From the NCBI RefSeq assembly GCF_019511375.1, contig NZ_JAEUAO010000001.1, positions 1,054,001 through 1,118,000 on the forward strand: a stretch of DNA of 64,000 nucleotides, read 5' to 3'. A model generated the notes under the pieces. That model saw nothing but the letters and a program-made list of their open reading frames with translations, made no database searches and had not been told where the DNA came from. Positions within the stretch are counted from its first letter, which is position 1; each line of letters opens with the position of its first letter. The translations under genes and the position numbers were made by a program. Of the stretch, positions 20,203 to 29,215 are shown piece by piece. This DNA comes from Rhizobium herbae. Its GTDB lineage: Bacteria; Pseudomonadota; Alphaproteobacteria; Rhizobiales; Rhizobiaceae.

Positions 20203-20748
20203 TCAGTGGCCTTCAAACTCGATCAGCGTCAGCACCTTGACGCCGAGCGCCTCGAGCTTCTTGCGGCCGCCGAGTTCCGGCAGGTCGATGATGAAGCAGG
20301 CGGCGACGATATCGGCACCCATCTGCTGCAACAGCTTGGCCGCGCCCTCGGCAGTGCCGCCGGTGGCAATCAGGTCATCGACCAGGATGACCTTGTCGCC
20401 CGGTTTGATGGCGTCGCGATGCATCTCCATCTCGTCTATGCCGTATTCGAGACTGTAGGCGATGCGCACCGTGTCATGCGGCAGCTTGCCCTTCTTGCGG
20501 ATCGGCACGAAGCCGGATGACATCTGGTGCGCCATCGCGCCGCCCAGGATGAAGCCACGCGCCTCGACGCCGGCGACCTTGTCGATCTTCGTGCCGGCAA
20601 AGGGATGGACCAGCTCGTCGATCGCCCGGCGAAACGCGCGCGGATTGCCGAGAAGCGTGGTGATGTCGCGGAACATGATGCCGGGCTTGGGGTAATCCGC
20701 GATGTTGCGGATGGAGGCGATCAATTCCTGCTGAAGAGAGGATCTCAT
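20203..20748 (-). CDS. apt: Adenine phosphoribosyltransferase
   Basis: A 181-residue APRT that salvages adenine to AMP using PRPP. The PRPP loop [16 protein letters not shown] and the N-terminal [16 protein letters not shown] are diagnostic. I chose the ATG at 20748 because rhizobial orthologues begin about there; an in-frame ATG at 20760 would add four residues. Neither has a strong SD. Confidence 0.95.
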   Translation of the reverse strand: MRSSLQQELIASIRNIADYPKPGIMFRDITTLLGNPRAFRRAIDELVHPFAGTKIDKVAGVEARGFILGGAMAHQMSSGFVPIRKKGKLPHDTVRIAYSLEYGIDEMEMHRDAIKPGDKVILVDDLIATGGTAEGAAKLLQQMGADIVAACFIIDLPELGGRKKLEALGVKVLTLIEFEGH

Positions 20749-20915
20749 GATGGAAGGCATGCCTTTGCGGACGTCTCAGGGAGATGAAGGCATAGCATCA
20801 AAGCCGGGCATTTCTATAGTGGTTTCTTGGGCGACAGCCGGCGAATGCGCCGTCTGTCGGCCTGCGGGCGCTGGAGCAGGATCGGAATTGCCGCCCTGCT
20901 CCGATCGTCGCCTCG

Positions 20916-21326
20916 CTACGGCGCTGACGTCGTCGTCTTCAACTTTTCCTGCACCTTCTGGGCAACTTCAGGATTGGTCTGCGCCGCGGTGATGATGGAC
21001 TTGTATTCCTCCAGCGACATGTCCGGCGACGTTTCGACCGCGTTGATCATCTGCTTGTTGGCCTCGTTCTGAAGCTTCTGTTTGGCCGTCGCATCCTTCT
21101 CCGCGCCGATCTTGGCGGCATAGTCCTGCCGCACCTTGTTAACCTGCAGATAGGCCACCGCAAAAGCTTCGATCCTCTTGTCGCTGATGACGGCGGGCGC
21201 GGTGCCCTGTATCGGCTGCGTGGCTTGCGTCTGAGAAGCACCCTGGGCAAAAGCCGGCGAGTTGATGACGATCAGGCTCAGTGCGGCAGCGGTCAAGGCT
21301 GCCACGGGCATGTGGCGGATGGTCAT
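20916..21326 (-). CDS. DUF4168-domain secreted protein
   Basis: A 136-residue protein with a signal peptide ending near SPAFA-QG. The mature part matches DUF4168: DKRIEAFAVAYLQVNKVRQDYAAKI, then NEANKQMINAVETSPDMSLEEYKSII and a Gln-rich end. It is largely helical and function is unknown. The 167-nt gap to apt contains an 8-bp-stem hairpin (20873-20902, GGAGCAGG paired with CCTGCTCC) without a T-run, which may be a 3' stabiliser or weak terminator. Confidence 0.82.
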   Translation of the reverse strand: MTIRHMPVAALTAAALSLIVINSPAFAQGASQTQATQPIQGTAPAVISDKRIEAFAVAYLQVNKVRQDYAAKIGAEKDATAKQKLQNEANKQMINAVETSPDMSLEEYKSIITAAQTNPEVAQKVQEKLKTTTSAP

Positions 21327-21604
21327 ATGCTTTCCTTTCCTTAGTCAGTCTCAAGGCGGCGATCGCCACCTGTCCGGAGGGGAATACCCCGGCACCAAGG
21401 TCAAGGATGGATCGGGCGACAATGTGACCACGAAAAGGAACGTTCAAGGCCATGTCCGGTCGTACCGCTCGCGACCTGCCGCGATGGAAAGACAGGGCAT
21501 CTACAATCGTGGAACCATTCGATGGCATTTCCGGTTATACTAGACGGTATTCCGCTTGCCGGACCTGCCCCAGCGGAAGAGATCAAAAAGCAAGGAGGAG
21601 CATC

Positions 21605-21790
21605 ATGCGATTGTTTGAATGCGGGACCCTCGTGCCCGGCTGCAACTGGCATACCAGGGCCGACAGTGATGCTGAAATCGTGCGCCGCGCCGTCGAGCAC
21701 ATGCGCCAGGCCCACGGCGAAACCCTGATCCGCGAAAACATGGTCGACAATATCAAGGCCCGCATCGTCGACGAAACGCAGGCAGCCTGA
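21605..21790 (+). CDS. DUF1059 small protein
   Basis: A 61-residue protein with the DUF1059 signature: MRLFECGTLVPGCNWHTRADSDAEIVRRAVEHMRQAHG, containing two Cys and two His that could bind a metal. AAGGAGGAG precedes the ATG at 21605, which decides the start within a longer open frame. The 278-nt upstream region separates it from the divergent DUF4168 gene and shows no clear operator. Function is unknown. Confidence 0.85.
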   Translation: MRLFECGTLVPGCNWHTRADSDAEIVRRAVEHMRQAHGETLIRENMVDNIKARIVDETQAA

Positions 21791-21792
21791 CT

Positions 21793-23043
21793 TCAGACTA
21801 TCGACTGGAGCCGGGCAACGAGCGTTGCCCGGTCGGCGTTGAAGTTACCCTCCACCCACTGATCCTCAAGCATGGCCAGAACCTCGCCGACCCGCGGTCC
21901 CGCGGCAATTCCGGCAGCAAGCACATCAGCGCCGGTCAGAGGGAATACCGGCTTCTGCCAGTTTTCCGTCTTCCCGAGCAGTCCCCACAGGCGACCTGTT
22001 TCAGCAAGCTGAGCCGGGTCGTTTTCCGATTTCTGCCGCGACGCGGCGAGAGCGAGCCTCAGGCTGGTATCGAGGCCGTTTGAGCCATGCCGATAAAGCA
22101 GTCGCGCAAAAACCGTATCGGCAATCACGGCCGGCAGACGCGGTGCTTTCGCCCATGCCAAGAAGAAGGCCGCCTCGGTTTTTGAAAGGCGCAGCCGTTT
22201 CGCCATCGCTTCCAGCCGCTCGACGTCCGGCGGCACGATGGCTGCGAGCCGCAGCAGCGGTTCGGGCTGCCAGCCGAACGCCTGTTCGGCGGCGACCAGG
22301 GCCGGGATGGCGTCGATGCCCCATTTTTCGCTTTCGGGCAGAATTTCGTTCAACACGCCCGCCTGGCGCATCCACAACAGCGCCCGTCCGGGATCCCTGG
22401 CAGAGAGCAGCTTCTTCATCTCCGACCAGACCCGCTCGGCCGAAAGCGTCCCCAGCTTGGAGCGAGCCTTTGCGCAAGCGCGGAGGCCATCCGCATCCGG
22501 CCGTCCCGAACCATAGTGAGCGAAGAAGCGGAAGAAGCGCAGCACCCTCAGATAGTCTTCCGCCACGCGCTCGGCCGCATTGCCGATGAAGCGAATATGG
22601 CGTTTTTCGATGTCGGGGAGCCCACCGACAAGGTCGATCACCTCGCCCTTAGCATTGGCATAGAGTGCATTGATGGTCAGATCCCGTCGCTCGGCGTCGA
22701 CCTTCCAGTCCGAACCGAAGGCGACCTCGGCGCGGCGGCCGTCCGTCTCGACGTCGCGGCGCAATGTCGTCACCTCGAACGGCGCGCCCTCGATGACCAG
22801 CGTGACCGTGCCGTGGTCGATCCCCGTCGGGACCGACTTGATGCCGGCTTTTTTTGCCCGGGCGACAACCTCGTCCGGCAGAAGCGTCGTTGCCATGTCG
22901 ATATCGGCTACGGGAAGCCCCATCAGGCTGTTGCGCACAGCACCGCCGACAACGCGGGCCTCGCCGCCATCGGCATTGAGGAGATTGAAGACGCGCGTCA
23001 GCGCAGGCGCCGAAAACCAGGGTTCGGCGGCAACGGAGGTCAT
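21793..23043 (-). CDS. cca: CCA tRNA nucleotidyltransferase / poly(A) polymerase family protein
   Basis: A 416-residue class II nucleotidyltransferase. Motifs seen: ARVVGGAVRNSLMG, the catalytic DIDMAT (two Asp), TTLRRDVETDGRR, ERRDLTINALY and VAEDYLRVLRFFRF. It is the usual alphaproteobacterial CCA-adding enzyme in the conserved DUF1285-nudix-cca order. The start overlaps the nudix stop by 4 nt, and its stop lies 2 nt from the DUF1059 stop on the other strand. Confidence 0.92.
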   Translation of the reverse strand: MTSVAAEPWFSAPALTRVFNLLNADGGEARVVGGAVRNSLMGLPVADIDMATTLLPDEVVARAKKAGIKSVPTGIDHGTVTLVIEGAPFEVTTLRRDVETDGRRAEVAFGSDWKVDAERRDLTINALYANAKGEVIDLVGGLPDIEKRHIRFIGNAAERVAEDYLRVLRFFRFFAHYGSGRPDADGLRACAKARSKLGTLSAERVWSEMKKLLSARDPGRALLWMRQAGVLNEILPESEKWGIDAIPALVAAEQAFGWQPEPLLRLAAIVPPDVERLEAMAKRLRLSKTEAAFFLAWAKAPRLPAVIADTVFARLLYRHGSNGLDTSLRLALAASRQKSENDPAQLAETGRLWGLLGKTENWQKPVFPLTGADVLAAGIAAGPRVGEVLAMLEDQWVEGNFNADRATLVARLQSIV

Positions 23044-23672
23044 GCATAGAGCCTTTCGTACAACATACGGACGATCCCGGCGGTAATGCCCCAGATATTC
23101 CGGTCGCCATAGGGCATGCGGTAGAAATGCCGCTCGGCGCCCTGCCAGGTCGCGCGACCTCGCCCATGATTTCGCGGATCCATCAGGAACGACAAAGGCA
23201 CGTCGAAGACGGCATCGACTTCAACCGGGTTGAGCACAAGCTGAAAACCCGGCTGCACGACGGCAAGCACCGGCGTGATCCGGAAACCGGACATCGCCAT
23301 GTAGTGAGGCAACCGGCCGACCGTCTCCACGAAACGTCGGTCAAGGCCGATCTCTTCTTCGGTTTCCCGCAACGCCGCGCGCTCCGGCGTATCGTCCTCC
23401 GGGTCGATCGCACCGCCGGGAAAGGCGACCTGGCCGGAATGCTTGCGCATCGTCGACGTGCGCTGGGTGAAGATGACGCGCGCTTCATCGCCGTCTTCGA
23501 TGACCGGCACCAGCACCGCCGCATCCCTGAGCTTCAGCGTTTCGAGATGGGGTATGACATCCGGATTGAGCAGGAAATCGCCATGCTCGCGCCAGGCGTC
23601 CTCCACCGGGCTGCCGGATTGGCTGCGCGCGCGGCGGCGAAAATCACCGGCTGAAAACAGGGTATCCATCAT
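23040..23672 (-). CDS. CoA pyrophosphatase, Nudix hydrolase family
   Basis: A 210-residue Nudix protein. The box GGAIDPEDDTPERAALRETEEEIG satisfies the GX5EX7REUXEEXGU pattern and is preceded by RTSTMRKHSGQVAFPGG, the UPF0035 signature that marks CoA pyrophosphatases (NudL/YeaB type). It overlaps both neighbours by 4 nt, forming one translationally coupled unit with DUF1285 and cca. Confidence 0.9.
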   Translation of the reverse strand: MMDTLFSAGDFRRRARSQSGSPVEDAWREHGDFLLNPDVIPHLETLKLRDAAVLVPVIEDGDEARVIFTQRTSTMRKHSGQVAFPGGAIDPEDDTPERAALRETEEEIGLDRRFVETVGRLPHYMAMSGFRITPVLAVVQPGFQLVLNPVEVDAVFDVPLSFLMDPRNHGRGRATWQGAERHFYRMPYGDRNIWGITAGIVRMLYERLYA

Positions 23673-24292
23673 ACCGACAGCGCTTCCAGTTCCTTCACAG
23701 GCATGACCGTGAAGACCGCCCCGGCGGAACGCACTGCAAACATTTCGACGCCATCGATCGTCATGGTCTCGCCGAGTTCGACCAGATCGTACATCACGGA
23801 ACGCGACACCAGGGCCTCAAGCCGCCCGCGCACATGCAGATAGGGTTTCAGTTCGTTGTTGTCGCCGTGGATGACGAAATGCAGCGCATGCTCCGGCCCC
23901 GCCTCGACGACGTCGCCGACATTGGTGCGGAAGGTCAGCACCTGCTGGCCCTGGCGCTCTGTCCTGCTCATCTCGACGGCCACGAAAGCCGCGTCGACGA
24001 TGCGGATGCCCACTTTTTCCACAGGAGTTACGAGATAGGTTTTGCCGTCCTCGTCCTTGCGCAGGACCGTGGAAAACAGCCGCACCAGCGGCTGGCGACC
24101 GATCGGCGTGCCCATGTAGAACCAGGTGCCGTCGGCGCGGATTTCCATGTCGATATCGCCGCAGAATGGCGGATTCCATCGATCGACCGGCGGCAATCCC
24201 TTGCTTTGCTCGCCCGCTTGTCCGGCGGCGCGCGAGATCAATGCCGCAAGGCCCGCCGCATCGCCGCTCTGATGTATTTTGGCGTCCGCCAT
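23669..24292 (-). CDS. DUF1285-domain protein
   Basis: A 207-residue DUF1285 protein recognised by PPVDRWNPPFCGDIDMEIRADGTWFYMGTPIGRQPLVRLFSTVLRKDEDG and a mixed beta domain after it. It is the first gene of the overlapping DUF1285-nudix-cca unit conserved in rhizobia. Function is not established. It is divergent from the MoxR gene, 168 nt away. Confidence 0.87.
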   Translation of the reverse strand: MADAKIHQSGDAAGLAALISRAAGQAGEQSKGLPPVDRWNPPFCGDIDMEIRADGTWFYMGTPIGRQPLVRLFSTVLRKDEDGKTYLVTPVEKVGIRIVDAAFVAVEMSRTERQGQQVLTFRTNVGDVVEAGPEHALHFVIHGDNNELKPYLHVRGRLEALVSRSVMYDLVELGETMTIDGVEMFAVRSAGAVFTVMPVKELEALSV

Positions 24293-24460
24293 CGTTCCGT
24301 CCCGTTTGGCCCTATTCTTGCGTTTTATAGACCACGTGTTTCACGAGATAGTGCTTTGGTGGCGTCTTGTCAGCCACCCAGCAGAGCTTAGATTGAAAAA
24401 CAGAGACGGAACGAGCGCTTTTGGCGATTCGAGACCGTTGCCGGCCACTGGAGACAGACG

Positions 24461-25474
24461 ATGGGTGTGATGAAGACCACAGACGGCGCGGTTGACGAAA
24501 GGGCGATCATCGCCGCCGCGGAGAAGGCGCTCGGCGAAATCGCCTTGATCCGCAAGGAAGTGGGCAAGGTGATCTTCGGCCAGGAAACCGTCGTCGAACA
24601 GACACTGCTTGCCGTCCTCTCCGGCGGCCACGCGCTGCTGGTCGGCGTGCCTGGCCTTGCCAAGACCAAGCTCGTCTCGACACTCGGCACGGTGCTGGGG
24701 TTGAACTCCAGCCGTATCCAGTTCACCCCCGACCTGATGCCGTCCGACATTCTCGGCTCCGAAGTGATGGACCAGGACGAGAACGGCCGGCGGTCCTTCC
24801 GCTTCGTGCCCGGCCCGATCTTCACGCAATTGCTTATGGCCGACGAAATCAATCGCGCCAGCCCGCGCACGCAGTCGGCGCTGTTGCAGGCCATGCAGGA
24901 ATATCACGTCACCGTCGCCGGCCGGCGCAACGACCTGCCGCAGCCTTTCCATGTGCTGGCGACGCAGAACCCGCTGGAGCAGGAGGGCACCTATCCGCTG
25001 CCGGAAGCCCAGCTCGACCGCTTCCTGATGCAGGTGGATGTCGGATATCCGGAACTCGCCGCCGAACGGCAGATCCTGCTTGAAACCACCGGCGTATATG
25101 AGAACGAGGCCCGTGGCGTCATCGATGCGGCGCAGCTTCAGGATATCCAGCATCTGATCCGTCAGATGCCCGTCAGCGAGAAAGTTGTCGATGCGATCCT
25201 CGCGCTGGTTCGCTCTGCCCGCCCCGGCAACGGCAATACGGCGACCGACAAGAATGTCGCCTGGGGCCCCGGTCCGCGCGCCGGGCAGTCGCTGATGCTG
25301 TGTGCCCGCGCCCGCGCGCTCTATGACGGCAGGCTTGCACCCTCCATCGACGACATCATGGCGCTTGCCGAACCCGTCCTGCAACACCGCATGGCGCTGA
25401 CATTCGCGGCGCGGGCGGAAGGCATGTCGGTGCGAGACGTCATCACCGGCCTGGTGAAGCAAGCCAGGGGATAA
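24461..25474 (+). CDS. MoxR family AAA+ ATPase
   Basis: A 337-residue MoxR ATPase, a chaperone-like AAA+ that usually acts with VWA-domain partners. Walker A reads GVPGLAKTKLV, Walker B LLMADEINRA, sensor 1 LATQNPLEQEGTYPLPEAQLDRF, which includes the family Arg region. It opens a four-gene cluster and is 3 nt from the DUF58 gene. Confidence 0.93.
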   Translation: MGVMKTTDGAVDERAIIAAAEKALGEIALIRKEVGKVIFGQETVVEQTLLAVLSGGHALLVGVPGLAKTKLVSTLGTVLGLNSSRIQFTPDLMPSDILGSEVMDQDENGRRSFRFVPGPIFTQLLMADEINRASPRTQSALLQAMQEYHVTVAGRRNDLPQPFHVLATQNPLEQEGTYPLPEAQLDRFLMQVDVGYPELAAERQILLETTGVYENEARGVIDAAQLQDIQHLIRQMPVSEKVVDAILALVRSARPGNGNTATDKNVAWGPGPRAGQSLMLCARARALYDGRLAPSIDDIMALAEPVLQHRMALTFAARAEGMSVRDVITGLVKQARG

Positions 25475-25477
25475 TGA

Positions 25478-26398
25478 ATGGCTGCCATAGGGCATATCGT
25501 CGAGCGAACACCATCCGGAGAGGTCCTTTCCCGCGCGCAGATGCGTGCCAGACTGATTCCGGATTGCATGGTCGAGGCCAAGCGCATCGCCAACACGGTG
25601 ATTTCCGGCTGGCATGGACGCCGCAAGCGCGGCATCGGCGAAAATTTCTGGCAGTTCCGGCCGTATAGCGACGGCGAAAGCCTGTCGCGCATCGACTGGC
25701 GCCGCTCGGCCCGCGACGACCATACCTATGTGCGCGACCGCGAATGGGAGGCCGCCCACACCATCTGGCTCTGGGCCGACCTTTCTCCCTCGATGATGTA
25801 CAAGTCGAAGTTCGGGCATGTCTCCAAGGAAAGCCGGGCCTTGGTGCTGATGCTGGCACTCGCCGAAATTCTCGCCCGCTCCGGCGAGCGCATCGGCTGC
25901 CCCGGCGTCATGGAGCCCGTCTCGGCCCGCAACGCCGCCGAACGGCTGGCATCGGCCCTGATGCACACGCCGCTTTCGGGCGGATTGCCGCAGACCGGCA
26001 TGATCCGCGCCGTCAGCGACCTCGTGCTGATCGGCGACTTCCTCGATCCCGTCGACACGATCATGGCGCGGCTTGCGCCGCTCGCCCGCCGCGGCATGCG
26101 CGGCCATATCGTCGAGATCGCCGATCCGGCGGAAGAGGCGTTTCCCTATGCCGGACGCACCGAATTCACCGACCCTGAAACCGGCGAGAAACTGACCGCC
26201 GGACGCGCCGAGATCGTCGCCGATGACTATCGCCGCGCCTATTTCGCCCGGCGCGACAGTCTCGGCGATATGCTGCGCCATCTCGGCTGGACCTTCACGC
26301 CGCACCGCACCGATCACCTCGCCTCCGAGGCGCTGGTGGCGGTGCACATGTATCTCTCCGGCATGCCCGGACGTGCGACCCATGGAGGCCAGCTGTGA
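25478..26398 (+). CDS. DUF58 domain protein (VWA-like, MoxR partner)
   Basis: A 306-residue DUF58 protein. The diagnostic stretch SRIDWRRSARDDHTYVRDREWEAA is followed by a VWA-like fold beginning LWADLSPSMMY, a MIDAS-like D-x-S-x-S motif. It has no membrane helix. Adjacent MoxR and DUF4159 genes suggest a membrane-associated chaperone complex of the Bat type. The next gene's GTG overlaps its TGA. Confidence 0.92.
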   Translation: MAAIGHIVERTPSGEVLSRAQMRARLIPDCMVEAKRIANTVISGWHGRRKRGIGENFWQFRPYSDGESLSRIDWRRSARDDHTYVRDREWEAAHTIWLWADLSPSMMYKSKFGHVSKESRALVLMLALAEILARSGERIGCPGVMEPVSARNAAERLASALMHTPLSGGLPQTGMIRAVSDLVLIGDFLDPVDTIMARLAPLARRGMRGHIVEIADPAEEAFPYAGRTEFTDPETGEKLTAGRAEIVADDYRRAYFARRDSLGDMLRHLGWTFTPHRTDHLASEALVAVHMYLSGMPGRATHGGQL

Positions 26399-29205
26399 GC
26401 CTGTTGCCCTTCATCTTCGCCAATCCGATGATGCTTGCGGCGTTGGTCGCTCTGCCCGCGATCTGGTGGCTGCTGCGCATGACGCCGCCGAAGCCGGTCA
26501 CGGAAATATTTCCGCCGCTGCGCATCCTTGCCGGGGTGCTGAAACGCGAGGAGACACCCTCGAAAAGCCCGTGGTGGCTGACGCTGCTGCGCATGCTGAT
26601 GGCCGCCGCCATCATCTTCGCAATTGCCGATCCGGTCTTCAATCCGCGCTCCAACACGCTGTCTGCCGATGGCCCGCTGGCGCTGGTGATCGACAATTCG
26701 TGGGCTACGGCCGCCGATTGGGAACGCCGGGTGGAAACCGCCGAAGCGCTGATCGGCGACGCGGAAGACAGGAATCTGCCGGTCGCCATCGTCTTCACCG
26801 CCGACAGCGAGCACAATGCCGTGCCGGGATCGGCGACTGCCGCCCGCAACCGGCTCGCAGCCGCCTCGCCGCAACCGTTGCAGCCCGAGCGGACCGCGGC
26901 CGTCAATGCTCTGAAGACTGCTCTCGACGGGACGGCTCCCGGCACGCTGGCTTTTCTTACGGACGGGATCGAGACCGGTGATGGCAAGGTGATGGCCGAG
27001 CTCGCCGCGCTTGCGCCCGCCAACTTGCGGCTGGTCGAAGGCCGTGGCGATCAGGCGGTGGCCATCACCAATTCGGCCAACGACGCAGATTCCATGGTGG
27101 TCACCGCCAGCCGGCTCGATACGAACAGTGCGCGGACGCTGCCGATCACGGCCTATGACACCCGCGGCCGCACGGTCGCCAACGGATCGGTCGCTTTCGC
27201 CGCCGGCGAAGGTGTGGCCACGGCAACGCTTGCAGCCCCCTTCGAACTGCGTAACGACTTTGCCCGCATCGCCATCGACGGCACGGCGACTGCCGGCGGC
27301 ACCTTCCTGCTCGATGACGGGTTCCGCCGCCGCCGGGTGGCGCTTTTGAGCGGCGAAGCCCGCGACCAGTCGCAGCCGCTTTTGTCGCCGCTCTACTACA
27401 TCAACCGGGCGCTGGCGCCGTATGCCGATCTCGTTCAGCCGAACGAAGCCGATCTGGCCGTCGCAATCCCCGAGCTCCTGGCACAGAAGCCTTCCATGCT
27501 GATCATGGCCGATATCGGCCGCTTGCCGGATGAGACCTATGCGCCTGTAACCAAGTGGATCGAAAACGGCGGCACGCTGATCCGCTTCGCCGGGCCTCGC
27601 CTTGCTGCCGCGCCCGCCGACGATCCGCTGGTGCCCGTCACGCTGCGGCAAGGGGAGCGCGCGCTCGGCGGCGCGCTGTCCTGGTCGCAACCGCAGCCTC
27701 TAGCCGACTATCCGGCACTCAGCCCGTTTGCCGGGATGCCGCGTCCGCAGGACATTCTCGTCAAGCGCCAGGTGCTCGCCGAACCGACGGCGGATCTCTC
27801 GTCGCGCACCTGGGCAAGCCTCGCCGACGGCACGCCGCTGGTGACCACCAAGGCGCAAGGGGCCGGCCGCATCATCCTGTTCCATGTCAGCGCCGAAGCG
27901 ACCTGGTCGAACCTGCCGATTTCCGGCGATTTCGTCGAGATGCTGCGCCGCAGCGTGCAATTATCGCGCAGCGGCGGCGTGGCGAGCGAGGGCACGACGC
28001 CGGGACAGACCCTGGCACCCTACCGGCTCCTGAATGCCGACGGGGTGCTGACCAGCGAAACCGGCCGGGCGCGGCCGCTGGAAATTTCTGCCGGCAAGGC
28101 ACCGGTTTCCAGCGCCGAAAACCCGCCCGGACTCTACGGCTCGGAAGAGGGTTTCAGCGCTCTCAATCTCCTTCCTCGAGACACCCGGCTGAAGCCGATC
28201 GATGCCACCGGCCTTCCCATGGCATACACATCCGAAGCGCTGATCGGCGCCGAGGCGTGGTCCTTGAAACCGTCACTGTTTGCCGTCGCACTCATCCTGC
28301 TGCTTGTCGACTCCGCCGTCGTTCTCTTCATGGGCGGCGCCTTTGCTCGATTGAGAATACCGGCCACCACTGCCGTCGTCATCGCTCTTGCCGCCGCCGC
28401 GCTTGTTGCAGCGCCGGGCCATTCGCTTGCCGACGACGGCAAGCCCGGCGACGAGAATATACTGGCGCGGCTCGACAAGACCCATCTGGCGTATGTCATC
28501 ACCGGCGAGGCCGAGGTCGACCGGCTCTCCGAGCGCGGGCTTGCCGGCCTCACGGAGTTCCTCACCTATCGCACGACGCTGGAGCCGGGACCGCCCGTCG
28601 GCCTCGACATCGCGTCGGACGAACTGTCGTTCTACTCGCTGATCTACTGGCCGATCTCCGCCAATGCGCCGATGCCGAGCCCGCAGGCGGTCAGCCGCAT
28701 CGATGCCTATATGCGCGCCGGCGGCACGGTTTTGTTCGACACGCGCGATCAGTTCTCTTCGCTTGGAACGAACTCCGGCAACACCAGCCCGAATTCAGAG
28801 CGGTTGCAGGCGATCCTCGGCGATTTGGACATTCCGCCGCTGGAGCCTGTCCCGACCGACAATGTGCTGACCAAGTCGTTCTACCTGCTGTCGAATTTTC
28901 CGGGTCGCTATAACGGCAGCCCGCTGTGGATCGAAGCACAGCCGGACAACGGCTCGCAGCCGACCGGCAGGCCCGCCCGCGCGGGCGACGGCGTTTCGCC
29001 CATCATGATCACCGGCAACGACTTCGCCGGCGCCTGGGCGATCGACGGCAATGGTGCGCCGCTTCTGCCAACCGTGCCACCGGACGAGCAGCAACGCGAA
29101 TATGCCTATCGCTCCGGCGTCAACATCATGATGTATATGCTGACCGGCAACTACAAGGCCGACCAGGTGCACATTCCCGCTCTGCTCGAACGGCTTGGCC
29201 AGTGA
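26395..29205 (+). CDS. BatA-N-terminal / DUF4159 membrane protein
   Basis: A 936-residue protein beginning at a GTG that overlaps the DUF58 stop. The N-terminus is the BatA membrane module (PMMLAALVALPAIWWLLRMTPPKP, second helix near residues 60-80), followed by a degenerate VWA-like domain opening LALVIDNSWATA. Two more helices lie near residues 620-690, and the C-terminal about 240 residues are DUF4159 (LAYVITGEAEVDRLSERGLAGLTEFL, then ELSFYSLIYWPIS). This fits an aerotolerance-type complex anchored in the inner membrane. The molecular role is unproven. Confidence 0.88.
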   Translation: MSLLPFIFANPMMLAALVALPAIWWLLRMTPPKPVTEIFPPLRILAGVLKREETPSKSPWWLTLLRMLMAAAIIFAIADPVFNPRSNTLSADGPLALVIDNSWATAADWERRVETAEALIGDAEDRNLPVAIVFTADSEHNAVPGSATAARNRLAAASPQPLQPERTAAVNALKTALDGTAPGTLAFLTDGIETGDGKVMAELAALAPANLRLVEGRGDQAVAITNSANDADSMVVTASRLDTNSARTLPITAYDTRGRTVANGSVAFAAGEGVATATLAAPFELRNDFARIAIDGTATAGGTFLLDDGFRRRRVALLSGEARDQSQPLLSPLYYINRALAPYADLVQPNEADLAVAIPELLAQKPSMLIMADIGRLPDETYAPVTKWIENGGTLIRFAGPRLAAAPADDPLVPVTLRQGERALGGALSWSQPQPLADYPALSPFAGMPRPQDILVKRQVLAEPTADLSSRTWASLADGTPLVTTKAQGAGRIILFHVSAEATWSNLPISGDFVEMLRRSVQLSRSGGVASEGTTPGQTLAPYRLLNADGVLTSETGRARPLEISAGKAPVSSAENPPGLYGSEEGFSALNLLPRDTRLKPIDATGLPMAYTSEALIGAEAWSLKPSLFAVALILLLVDSAVVLFMGGAFARLRIPATTAVVIALAAAALVAAPGHSLADDGKPGDENILARLDKTHLAYVITGEAEVDRLSERGLAGLTEFLTYRTTLEPGPPVGLDIASDELSFYSLIYWPISANAPMPSPQAVSRIDAYMRAGGTVLFDTRDQFSSLGTNSGNTSPNSERLQAILGDLDIPPLEPVPTDNVLTKSFYLLSNFPGRYNGSPLWIEAQPDNGSQPTGRPARAGDGVSPIMITGNDFAGAWAIDGNGAPLLPTVPPDEQQREYAYRSGVNIMMYMLTGNYKADQVHIPALLERLGQ

Positions 29206-29215
29206 GGGCTTGGCA

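Noticed and set aside
24341..26383. 680-codon minus-strand open frame opposite the MoxR and DUF58 genes
   Set aside because: It mirrors highly conserved coding sequence on the other strand; its His/Asp/Gly-rich composition is typical of antisense translation.
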